Assembly (NCBI GenBank): GCA_040081205.1
Contig: JBEBHE010000072.1
Coordinates: 1-16,797 of the forward strand
Direction: 5' to 3'
Source of the DNA: UBA5216 sp040081205
Lineage (GTDB): Bacteria > Pseudomonadota > Gammaproteobacteria > Burkholderiales > SG8-41
DNA length: 16,797 nucleotides
Within the stretch, counting starts at the first letter, position 1. Each line of letters begins with the position of its first letter. The position numbers were made by a program, and so were the translations under genes. Positions 7,527-14,902 of this stretch are shown piece after piece. Under the pieces are notes generated by a model. That model made no database searches. It saw nothing but the letters and a program-made list of their open reading frames with translations, and was not told where the DNA came from.

Positions 7527-7532
7527 TCTCAC

Positions 7533-8579
<1,047 letters not shown>

Positions 8580-8606
8580 AACGCCAGCATTAAGCACGCC
8601 AGGCCT

Positions 8607-9623
8607 TCACGCGCCTTTCACGCGCGCCTTGATGCCCTGTGCAATCTCGTACACCGCCATCGCATAATTGGTACTGCGGTTGTAGCGCGTGATGACATAA
8701 AAATTTTTCAGGCCAAACCAGTATTGCATGCCGCTTTCGGTTTCCAGCGGCAGCAGTGCGGCAAGCGTGTCGTCGCTCACTGCGCCGGTTGGCTGAATGC
8801 CAAGCTTGCGAAATTCAGCGATAGGCGTCTTGGGCGTTATGTCATCCACCAGCGCAGCGTCCGGCGTCGCGTTCACTTGCGCAGGAATCACCACGGCTTC
8901 GCCCGGTCGCCATTCGTGCAGCTTGTAGTAGTTGGCGACGCTGCCGATCACATCCGCCACATTGGTCCAGAGATTGCGCTGTCCGTCCCCATCGAAATCA
9001 ACGGCATATTTTCGATAGCTGCTGGGCATAAATTGCGGGATGCCCATCGCGCCGGCGTACGAGCCGCGCAGGTTGGCCAGATCCAGCGCCATCTCTTTGC
9101 CCATCAATATAAACTGTTCGAGTTCATCGCGAAAAAATTCGGCGCGCTTCGGGTAATCAAACGCCAGTGTCGCCAGCGCATCCAGAATTTTGAAATTGCC
9201 GGTATAGCCGCCGTAATGCGTTTCAATGCCAATGGTGGCCGTAATGATTTCTTCAGGCACGCCAAACTCACGTGTCGCGCGCGTGAGTATTGCCGCATGT
9301 TGCGACCAGAATTTCACGCCGCCATTGATATGCACCGCATCGACATGATTTTTACGGAACACATACCAGGGCCGTGATGTGGAAGGCGCGTTCATCGCGC
9401 GAATGATCGACGGTTGCGGCCTGATTTGCGCGAACAAGCGGCGCAGCGCTACGCGATCAAGAGCGTGTTTTCCGGCTAACGCGTCGATGAAGGATTCATA
9501 GTCGCCGCGCAAAGGCGGCAGCGGCTGCTGTGCCGACACCGGCAAGCTTACACCGGCAACAGCGCCAACCAATCCTTTCAAAAACGTACGTCTAAACAAA
9601 ACCTTATGAGCTTGATCAGGCAC
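8607..9623 (-). CDS. mltB: MltB-family lytic murein transglycosylase with Tat-like signal
   Basis: This is a periplasmic enzyme cleaving the MurNAc-GlcNAc bond of peptidoglycan with formation of a 1,6-anhydro end. The SLT_2 fold is evident. The catalytic glutamate is E134 in IGIETHYGGYTG, followed by GSYAGAMGIPQFMPSSYRKY and DFDGDGQRNLW, all MltB signatures. The last ~70 residues resemble the short C-terminal domain common in this family. I place the start at GTG 9623 (338 residues), which overlaps the mlaF stop by 8 bases. TTG 9599 and ATG 9650 are possible alternatives. The N-terminus has a twin-arginine pair (R11, R12) in FRRTFLKGL before the hydrophobic core, with likely cleavage after VSA. 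There is no lipobox cysteine, unlike E. coli MltB. Co-transcription with mlaF is likely. Confidence 0.88.
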   Translation of the reverse strand: MPDQAHKVLFRRTFLKGLVGAVAGVSLPVSAQQPLPPLRGDYESFIDALAGKHALDRVALRRLFAQIRPQPSIIRAMNAPSTSRPWYVFRKNHVDAVHINGGVKFWSQHAAILTRATREFGVPEEIITATIGIETHYGGYTGNFKILDALATLAFDYPKRAEFFRDELEQFILMGKEMALDLANLRGSYAGAMGIPQFMPSSYRKYAVDFDGDGQRNLWTNVADVIGSVANYYKLHEWRPGEAVVIPAQVNATPDAALVDDITPKTPIAEFRKLGIQPTGAVSDDTLAALLPLETESGMQYWFGLKNFYVITRYNRSTNYAMAVYEIAQGIKARVKGA

Positions 9624-10425
9624 GGGTAGCCATATCCATATCGTCAGCATAGGCGCCGGATGGATAGTGAAACGGCACCGGCCCATCCGGCCGGCCCCGT
9701 ATAAATTGATGCACGAACGGATCGGTGGAAATTTTCACCGTTTCGGTCGCGCCTTCGGCCGCGATCACACCATCCGCAAGAAAATAAACGTAGTCGACAA
9801 TCTTCAGCGCTTCATGCGCATCATACGAAACCACAATCGAGGTCACGCCCAGCGCGTCATTGAGTTTGCGGATCAGATTGCCCACCACGTTGCAGGAAAT
9901 CGGATCAAGCCCTGCGAAGGGCTCGTCGTACATGATGAGCGATGGATCAAGCGCGATGGCGCGCGCCAATCCCACGCGCCGCGTCATGCCTCCCGAGAGC
10001 TCCGAAGGCATCAGGTCAGCCGCACCCCGCAAGCCCACGGCATTCAATTTCAGCAGCACTAAATCCTGGATCACCGTTGCGGGCAAATCGGTTTTTTCGC
10101 GCATCGGAAAGGCCAGATTATCGAATACCGACAGATCCGTGAATAATCCGTTTTGCTGAAACTGCATGCCGATTTTGCGCCGCAGTTCGTAGAGGGCATC
10201 GTTGCTGATTTTGTGTACGTCCTGCCCCATCACCTTGCACGTGCCTTGCGACGGATGCAATTGACCGCCGATCAGCCGCAACAACGTGGATTTACCGCTG
10301 CCGCTGCCGCCCATAATGCCCGTCACCTGCCCGCGTGGAATGGCAAGATTCACGCGCTTGAAAATCTCGCGCGTCGGATAAGAAAATGCGAGATCGCTGA
10401 TTTCAACGATGTTGTCGACGGTCAT
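9616..10425 (-). CDS. mlaF: MlaF-like ABC transporter ATP-binding protein
   Basis: MlaF is the cytoplasmic ATPase of the Mla phospholipid transport complex, which maintains outer-membrane lipid asymmetry. The 269 residues match the family. Walker A is GGSGSGKST at 39-47, the Q-loop region reads QFQQNGLFTDLSVFDNLAFP near 88-107, the signature is LSGGMTRRVGLARA from 143, and Walker B is LIMYDEP at 163-169, followed by FAGLDPIS. The DGPVPFHYPSGAY tail is typical of MlaF. The usual switch-loop histidine is tyrosine (Y201, codon TAT) in VVSYDAHEALK. The genes normally next in the operon (mlaE, mlaD, mlaC, mlaB) are absent, and mltB overlaps its 3' end instead. The ATG at 10425 is divergent from the thioesterase gene. 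It could be an MlaF paralogue serving other MlaE-like partners. Confidence 0.86.
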   Translation of the reverse strand: MTVDNIVEISDLAFSYPTREIFKRVNLAIPRGQVTGIMGGSGSGKSTLLRLIGGQLHPSQGTCKVMGQDVHKISNDALYELRRKIGMQFQQNGLFTDLSVFDNLAFPMREKTDLPATVIQDLVLLKLNAVGLRGAADLMPSELSGGMTRRVGLARAIALDPSLIMYDEPFAGLDPISCNVVGNLIRKLNDALGVTSIVVSYDAHEALKIVDYVYFLADGVIAAEGATETVKISTDPFVHQFIRGRPDGPVPFHYPSGAYADDMDMATRA

Positions 10426-10496
10426 GGGTGCAAGGGTACAAGACGTGTTCGCTAAAATAGCAGTTTAACCCAAAGCACGCTGTCACATCACGGGAC

Positions 10497-10525
10497 TTGA
10501 CGTCGCGAACAATCCGCCTTGTACT
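10497..10525 (+). promoter_or_regulatory. Possible sigma-70 promoter of the thioesterase gene
   Basis: TTGACG at 10497-10502 matches five of six bases of the -35 consensus. TGTACT at 10520-10525 matches four of six of the -10 at 17-bp spacing. It lies in the 128-bp divergent gap between mlaF and the thioesterase, about 30 bases before the ATG at 10554. Confidence 0.4.
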
Positions 10526-10553
10526 ACGCTTACCAACACTCACTTTACACGCT

Positions 10554-10988
10554 ATGACCGGCCAAAAAATACTCGCTTTTCAACTCAGCCTGCCCGTGCG
10601 CTGGGCCGATATGGATGTCAACGCGCATGTGAACAACACGCGTTTCTTTACTTACTTTGAATCGGCGCGGCTGGCGTGGTTCGAATCAGTGAGGTCGCGC
10701 GAGCAGCGCGACGGACAAGGCCCGGTGGTCGCGCAGTCCAGTTGTAACTACCGCCGCCCTATTCCTTATCCGGAAACCGTGCTCATCCATTTGTATGCCG
10801 GCGCGCCCGGTCGCAGCAGTTTCACCACGTATTACGAGTTACTGTCGGAAGCCGACCCCTCGATCAGATACGCCGACGGCCAGGCAGTCATGGTGTGGGT
10901 AGATCGCGCGACTGGAAAATCGCAGCCTATACCGGATTATGTGCGCAACGCGCTGGCGCCGGCGGGAACCCTTTCTTCGACCACGTAA
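10554..10988 (+). CDS. Acyl-CoA thioesterase, hotdog fold (4HBT/YbgC/FadM-like)
   Basis: This 144-residue single-domain hotdog protein likely hydrolyses an acyl-CoA thioester in the cytosol. The motif RWADMDVNAHVNNTRFFTYF near residues 16-35 is the family hallmark. Its aspartates (D19, D21), H25 and the NN pair occupy the active-site strand-helix turn. SSCNYRRPIPYPETVLIHLY and a final VWVDRATGKSQPIPDYVRN also fit long- or medium-chain acyl-CoA thioesterases. I use ATG 10554. A TTG at 10497 in frame would add 19 residues with no conserved content and would overlap the candidate -35. No clear Shine-Dalgarno is present. A strong terminator follows. The exact substrate cannot be told from the sequence. 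Confidence 0.85.
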   Translation: MTGQKILAFQLSLPVRWADMDVNAHVNNTRFFTYFESARLAWFESVRSREQRDGQGPVVAQSSCNYRRPIPYPETVLIHLYAGAPGRSSFTTYYELLSEADPSIRYADGQAVMVWVDRATGKSQPIPDYVRNALAPAGTLSSTT

Positions 10989-10994
10989 AAACAA

Positions 10995-11027
10995 AAAAAG
11001 GAACCGGCGCTACGCCGGTTCCTTTTT
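10995..11027. terminator. Intrinsic bidirectional terminator
   Basis: A perfect 10-bp stem (GGAACCGGCG at 11000-11009, CGCCGGTTCC at 11013-11022) closes a CTA loop. It is flanked by five A on the left and five T on the right, so the stem can extend to 15 bp and both strands end in a U run. It lies 6 bases past the thioesterase stop and also downstream of the convergent DUF5684-like gene. Confidence 0.93.
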
Positions 11028-11100
11028 CTGACAAATCGAACGCAATCCTCCAAGCTCGACTCACCTGCTTTAGAAACGTGCCTCGATCGCTTTGTATGAC

Positions 11101-11466
11101 TCAGGCCGCAGGCGGCGGTGCCGTGTATTTCGCATCGCTGAAGGCAAGAATCGGAATAAACACGATCCCCAGAAAAATCAGGCCTACCGCAAACCCCGTA
11201 CCTTTTCCGAACACCTTCGCCAGGCCCACTGCGAGAAAAATCATGACAACGAAATTCACAACCGGGATCAGAAAACCGACAATCCACCACACCGGCTTCC
11301 CGATAATCTTGAGCAGCACAACAAGGTTATAAATCGGGATAATGGCAGCCCACCCCGGCTGACCCGCCTTGGTAAAGACTTTCCACATGCTCACGATCAC
11401 CAACACCATCACGGCAAGCCAGACCAAACCCATTACAACGCCAATGCCGCCAGCATTTGAATTCAT
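11101..11466 (-). CDS. DUF5684-like small integral membrane protein
   Basis: This is a 121-residue membrane protein with the layout of DUF5684 proteins, whose function is unknown. The start is the ATG at 11464-11466, six bases after a good AGGGAG. An in-frame ATG six bases upstream touches the ribosome binding site, and a still longer reading adds non-conserved sequence. The first helix is about GVVMGLVWLAVMVLVIVSMW. The conserved MWKVFTKAGQPGWAAIIPIY loop, the IIGKPVWWIVGFLIPVVNFV helices and VGLAKVFGKGTGFAVGLIFL follow, and the tail ends in SDAKYTAPPPAA. A TATACT lies about 30 bases upstream as a possible -10. It converges with the thioesterase gene and shares the terminator between them. 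Confidence 0.75.
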   Translation of the reverse strand: MNSNAGGIGVVMGLVWLAVMVLVIVSMWKVFTKAGQPGWAAIIPIYNLVVLLKIIGKPVWWIVGFLIPVVNFVVMIFLAVGLAKVFGKGTGFAVGLIFLGIVFIPILAFSDAKYTAPPPAA

Positions 11467-11670
11467 GTTCATCTCCCTTTTAGTATGATGAAAGCTTAGT
11501 ATATCCTTACTACGGGAAGCACATGAAAAAGTTTCGTCATGCGCGTACGCTACCAAACACCAGCCGCGCTGTGATTTGCAGAATTTTTGTGAAAACCAGG
11601 ATGCGCCGCAGCAGCGTATTCCATTTTCATACGTGATAATTTTTCACTTAAAAATCAAATAGTTATAAAC
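11467..11670. other. Divergent intergenic region, no gene seen
   Basis: This 204-bp gap separates the DUF5684-like gene (minus strand) from the HD hydrolase (plus strand). It holds the AGGGAG ribosome binding site for the former and a minus-strand TATACT. An AT-rich stretch from about 11615 to 11670 includes GATAAT and TATAAA. No convincing complete promoter, operator or small ORF is visible. Confidence 0.5.
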
Positions 11671-12099
11671 ATGAGTACACTTGAACGCGCCATAGTCATC
11701 GCCGCCAGCGCCCACCAGGGCCAGCGCGACAAAGCCGATGCACCGTACATCCTGCATCCGCTGCGCGTCATGCTGCACGTCACCACCGAATCCGAACGCA
11801 TCACCGCCGTGCTGCACGACGTGGTGGAAGACTGCGAAGGCTGGTCGTTCGAGCGATTACGGGAAGAAGGATTCTCAGCCGAAATTATCGAAGCGCTGCA
11901 AGCCGTTACCAAACGCGGCGGCGAAACCTACGAAGACTTCGTTGCCCGCGCAAGCGAAAACAAGATCGGCCGCCGCGTAAAACTATCCGATCTGCGCGAT
12001 AACTGCGACCTCTCGCGTATCGCCCATCCGACAGAAAAAGATCATGAGCGGATCGCTCGTTACCGGCGGGCGATTGCTTATATCGAATCGCTCCGGTAA
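11671..12099 (+). CDS. Stand-alone HD-domain hydrolase, RelA/SpoT hydrolase-like
   Basis: This 142-residue protein consists only of an HD metal-hydrolase domain like that of SpoT/Rel and MESH1, enzymes that remove the 3' pyrophosphate of (p)ppGpp. The visible elements are AHQGQRDKADAPYILHPLRV (H29), VLHDVVED (H49, D50, E53, D54) and RVKLSDLRDN (D107). These supply the four metal ligands and the ED pair of the Rel hydrolase site. No synthetase, TGS or ACT domain is present, so it is a minimal hydrolase, shorter than MESH1 (~180). The ATG at 11671 has no ribosome binding site, and the upstream 55 bases are AT-rich. Alarmone hydrolysis is inferred; activity on another nucleotide cannot be excluded. 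Confidence 0.82.
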   Translation: MSTLERAIVIAASAHQGQRDKADAPYILHPLRVMLHVTTESERITAVLHDVVEDCEGWSFERLREEGFSAEIIEALQAVTKRGGETYEDFVARASENKIGRRVKLSDLRDNCDLSRIAHPTEKDHERIARYRRAIAYIESLR

Positions 12100-12257
12100 C
12101 AGCCGTTGGTCCGGCTGCGCGGCAGTTCCAGCCGCTTGCTCATCACGATGCAATATCTCGTGGATCGCTCCCCGGAATTCTGCGGTCCGCAATTCTGGCG
12201 GGCGAGCGCTTCGCAATGCTGAATCCACATTTTCCCGGATTGTAGTATTCTGATGCT

Positions 12258-12274
12258 GCGTCCAACACGGACGC
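12258..12274 (+). other. Small hairpin in the leader of the DUF4870 gene
   Basis: GCGTCC (12258-12263) pairs perfectly with GGACGC (12269-12274) around an AACAC loop. It ends 6 bases before the AGGGAG ribosome binding site at 12281-12286. TAGTAT at 12243-12248 is a possible -10 that would place the hairpin at the 5' end of the mRNA. No known riboswitch class is recognised. Confidence 0.35.
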
Positions 12275-12291
12275 CTATTCAGGGAGCAATC

Positions 12292-12660
12292 ATGAGCGAG
12301 AACCCAAACCCGCAAGCAGCCAGCAAGGAAGAGCAGAACTGGGCGATGGCTTGCCATCTTTCTGCGTTGGCCGGATTTGTTATTCCGTTTGGAAATATCG
12401 TCGGCCCGCTGGTGGTGTGGCTGATGAAAAAAGACACCATGCCGCTGGTGGACCAACACGGTAAAGAGGCACTTAACTTCCAGATAACCGTAGCGATCGC
12501 CGCGCTGATCTGCGTCGTGCTGATGTTCGTCATTATCGGGATATTTCTGATCTTCATTGTCGGCATCGGCGCGCTGGTGTTGACTGTCATCGCGGGGATT
12601 AAAGTCTCAAACGGCGAGCTCGACTATAAATATCCGTTTGCACTACGGCTGATCAAGTAA
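12292..12660 (+). CDS. DUF4870 (Tic20-like) small membrane protein
   Basis: This is a 122-residue integral membrane protein of the DUF4870 family, whose function is not known. The ATG at 12292 follows AGGGAG at 12281-12286. After a polar N-terminus of ~15 residues comes the family core NWAMACHLSALAGFVIPFGN, with the first helix, then GPLVVWLMKKDTMPLVDQHG and KEALNFQITV. Two further helices follow (about ALICVVLMFVIIGIFLIFIV and GALVLTVIAGIKV). It ends with GELDYKYPFALRLIK. The conserved DQHGKEALNFQ loop makes the assignment firm. It is transcribed alone, separated by 192 bp from the HD gene, and ends at a hairpin shared with the convergent Bug gene. Confidence 0.87.
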   Translation: MSENPNPQAASKEEQNWAMACHLSALAGFVIPFGNIVGPLVVWLMKKDTMPLVDQHGKEALNFQITVAIAALICVVLMFVIIGIFLIFIVGIGALVLTVIAGIKVSNGELDYKYPFALRLIK

Positions 12661-12666
12661 CAAAAG

Positions 12667-12696
12667 CGGGTTTGGCGTGCTGAAACGCCAAACCCG
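12667..12696. terminator. Hairpin terminator between convergent genes
   Basis: An 11-bp perfect stem (CGGGTTTGGCG at 12667-12677, CGCCAAACCCG at 12686-12696) encloses an 8-base loop. On the minus strand it is followed by CTTTTG, a short U run, which suits it for ending the catabolic operon. On the plus strand (after DUF4870) the following bases GTTGTCCCC are a poor U tract. It lies between the two facing stops. Confidence 0.78.
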
Positions 12697-12747
12697 GTTG
12701 TCCCCTTGCCATAATCGCCCGCCGGTGCCCGATCACGCTGGTTTGCG

Positions 12748-13722
12748 CTAATTCGCCCTTATGCCCGCGTCACGCACCAGCTTGCCCCATTTGACGGTTT
12801 CGGTTTTTAGATAAGCGGTAAATTCATCGGGCGAACTGCCGACAGGATCAAGCCCCATTGCGAGCAGACGTTCCTTAGAATCGGGCTGCGCCACGGTTTT
12901 GGCAATTTCGCCGTGGAGTTTATTAACGATGTCTCGCGGCGTGCCCGCAGGCGCGAACAACCCGTACCACTGATCGACAGCGAACCCGGGAATCGCCGCT
13001 TCGGCGACAGTCGGCAATTCCGGTACCGACGGCGAACGTTTCGCACTGGCCACCGCCAGCGCGCGCAGCCTGCCGCTACGTACATTCGGCATGGTCGAAA
13101 TCGCGCTTGCCACCGTGACCGACACTCGGCCGCCGACCAGATCGACTATGCTCGGCGCGGTGCCTTTGTACGGCACATGCACGAGTTGCACACCGGCCAT
13201 GCGGTTAATCAACTCCATCGACAGATGCTGTCCGCTGCCGTTACCCGAGGAAGAAAACAGAATCTCGTTCGGGCGGGCCTTGGTAAACGTGATCAGGTCT
13301 TTCACGGTTTTTACCGGCAGCGACGGATGCACCGCCAGCACGCTGGGCGATTGCACAAACAACGAAATCGGCGCGAAGTCTTTGATACCGTCGTAGCTGA
13401 GTTTGTAAAGCGCCGGCGTGATGACGTGGCCCATAGACACCATCAGCAGCGTATAGCCATCGGGCGCCGAGCGCGCGACCAATTCTGTGGCAATGGTACC
13501 GCCCGCGCCCGGCCGGTTTTCCGACACCGATTGCTGCCCCCACGCATCGGTGAATTTCTGCCCGAGCAAGCGCCCGGATGTATCCACGCCACCGCCCGGC
13601 GCAAGCGCAATAACAATGCGAATTGGCTTGTTCGGATAGCCCGCTTGCGCCCAACACGCGCCCGTCAACAGCACCAGTGCCATAGAGACGCCCCATTTCC
13701 CAACGGTTTTTGTCATGCTCAT
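12748..13722 (-). CDS. Bug/TctC-family periplasmic solute receptor (second of two)
   Basis: Bug proteins are periplasmic binding proteins, vastly expanded in Burkholderiales, that usually capture organic acids or related small molecules. This one has 324 residues. A good AGGAG lies 9 bases before the ATG at 13722. A signal peptide of ~25-27 residues ends near CWAQA. The mature start YPNKPIRIVIALAPGGGVDT is typical, and the aspartate after GGG lies in the ligand-binding loop. NRPGAGGTIATELVARSAPDGYTL and LVHVPYKGTAPSIVDLVGG are further signatures. It is the last gene of the operon, 29 bases after the monooxygenase stop. No tctA/tctB membrane genes are in the window, so its transport partner is unknown. 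The ligand may be linked to the substrate of the monooxygenase. Confidence 0.92.
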   Translation of the reverse strand: MSMTKTVGKWGVSMALVLLTGACWAQAGYPNKPIRIVIALAPGGGVDTSGRLLGQKFTDAWGQQSVSENRPGAGGTIATELVARSAPDGYTLLMVSMGHVITPALYKLSYDGIKDFAPISLFVQSPSVLAVHPSLPVKTVKDLITFTKARPNEILFSSSGNGSGQHLSMELINRMAGVQLVHVPYKGTAPSIVDLVGGRVSVTVASAISTMPNVRSGRLRALAVASAKRSPSVPELPTVAEAAIPGFAVDQWYGLFAPAGTPRDIVNKLHGEIAKTVAQPDSKERLLAMGLDPVGSSPDEFTAYLKTETVKWGKLVRDAGIRAN

Positions 13723-13751
13723 TGCTTCTCGCTCCTAAACAACAATTGCCC

Positions 13752-14894
13752 TCAGCCCGCCAACGCAGCGGTACATGCATCGTAACCATACACCCAAGCC
13801 GGATCGGTTTCACCTTTGAGCCAGGTATTTTTGCTGGATTGAGACTGTATCTGCGACGTGCGCGGCTTGCGCGTGGCTTCGTAGCGCTTAAAGGCAGCCG
13901 CAACACCATCCCCATCGACAGCTTCCATACAACGACTCAGTATCATCGCATCTTCCAGCGCAGAGGCAGCGCCCTGCGCCATGTACGGCGTCATCGGATG
14001 ACACGCGTCACCCAGCAAGACCACGCGTCCGTCACCCCAGGCGGGCAACGGCTCGCGCTCGAACAACGCCCACTTGTGAATTTCCGTCGCGGCATTGAAT
14101 ACCGCCTGAACGTCGGGATGAAACCCTGAAAAACTGGCGCGCAATTCGTCGAGATCCCCTTTGGCTGACCACGATTCGGCGCTGCGCCATTCGGCTTTTT
14201 CCGGCTGGCTGGTAACGAAATAAATTTCGTCGCCCGCGGCGGTCACCGGGTAAATCACCACATGCCGATCCGCGCCCCACCATTTGGTACGTACTGTGGG
14301 CACGTGAACGCCGTTCATGCGCGCAGCCTTGAACGTGGTGCGATAGGCCACTTTGCCGGTAAAGTGCGCATGCTCCGGACCGAGCAGGATTTCGCGCACG
14401 AGAGAATGCACGCCGTCGGCAGCGATCACCGCATCCACCGTGACGTGGGCGCCATCGGCGAACGCCAGCGTAACGCCCTGCGCATTTTGTTCCAATCCCG
14501 CCAGCTTGCGATTCAACGCAATCAAACCGTCTGGCACCACCGAAGCTATCGCCGCATGCAAATCTGCGCGATGCAGAAAAAAGTAAGGCGCGCCGAATCT
14601 CGTTTCGACGGCATCCCCCAGCGGCAGATCGCTGGTCACCTCGCCGCTATCCCACACGCGGCTCACGGCACGCTCGGAACGAAATGCCGTGCGCCGCAAA
14701 TAGTCTTCGACGCCCAGTGCCCGCAGCACTTTAACCGCGTTTGGCGCCATCTGGATGCCCGCGCCCACGCGCGCGAATGCCGGCGCTTGTTCGTACACGC
14801 GAACGGCAAAGCCGCGCCGCGCCAGCAGCGCCGCCGTCGCAAGGCCGCCGATGCCGGCGCCGATAATCGCAATGGATAAGGCTTTCTTTTGCAT
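13752..14894 (-). CDS. FAD-dependent aromatic monooxygenase, NicC-like
   Basis: This is a group A flavin monooxygenase related to salicylate hydroxylase, and most like 6-hydroxynicotinate 3-monooxygenase (NicC). ATG 14894 gives 380 residues (NicC ~382). A longer reading would overlap the upstream Bug gene. The FAD motif GAGIGG is at 12-17 with ribose-binding E35. The AADGVHSLVRE stretch and GDACHPMTPYMAQGA (H299) are classical. NicC-specific stretches include KWWGADRHVVIYP, HKWALFEREPLPAW, SQIQSQSSKNTWL and DPAWVYGYD. From memory of NicC, its H211, Y215 and H302 are matched by H211, Y215 and H299 here, whereas H47 is Q48 and C202 is R202. The reaction probably hydroxylates, perhaps with decarboxylation, an aromatic or N-heterocyclic acid. 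It starts 8 bases after the upstream Bug stop. Confidence 0.87.
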   Translation of the reverse strand: MQKKALSIAIIGAGIGGLATAALLARRGFAVRVYEQAPAFARVGAGIQMAPNAVKVLRALGVEDYLRRTAFRSERAVSRVWDSGEVTSDLPLGDAVETRFGAPYFFLHRADLHAAIASVVPDGLIALNRKLAGLEQNAQGVTLAFADGAHVTVDAVIAADGVHSLVREILLGPEHAHFTGKVAYRTTFKAARMNGVHVPTVRTKWWGADRHVVIYPVTAAGDEIYFVTSQPEKAEWRSAESWSAKGDLDELRASFSGFHPDVQAVFNAATEIHKWALFEREPLPAWGDGRVVLLGDACHPMTPYMAQGAASALEDAMILSRCMEAVDGDGVAAAFKRYEATRKPRTSQIQSQSSKNTWLKGETDPAWVYGYDACTAALAG

Positions 14895-14902
14895 GTTGAC
14901 GT

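Noticed and set aside
12100..12117. A CAGCCG/CGGCTG hairpin just after the HD hydrolase stop, as a terminator
   Set aside because: The stem is only 6 bp and no T run follows, so it is not a convincing intrinsic terminator.
11983..12459. A minus-strand frame spanning the gap before the DUF4870 gene
   Set aside because: It overlaps two supported genes antisense and shows no conserved features, so the 12100-12291 gap is treated as non-coding.
12913..13785. A 290-residue plus-strand frame opposite the second Bug gene
   Set aside because: Same pattern of an antisense shadow over a conserved Bug gene; no domain or ribosome binding site.
14262..14879. A 205-residue plus-strand frame opposite the NicC-like gene
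   Set aside because: Its composition (many His, Arg, Gln) and position antisense to a well-supported enzyme mark it as a shadow frame.
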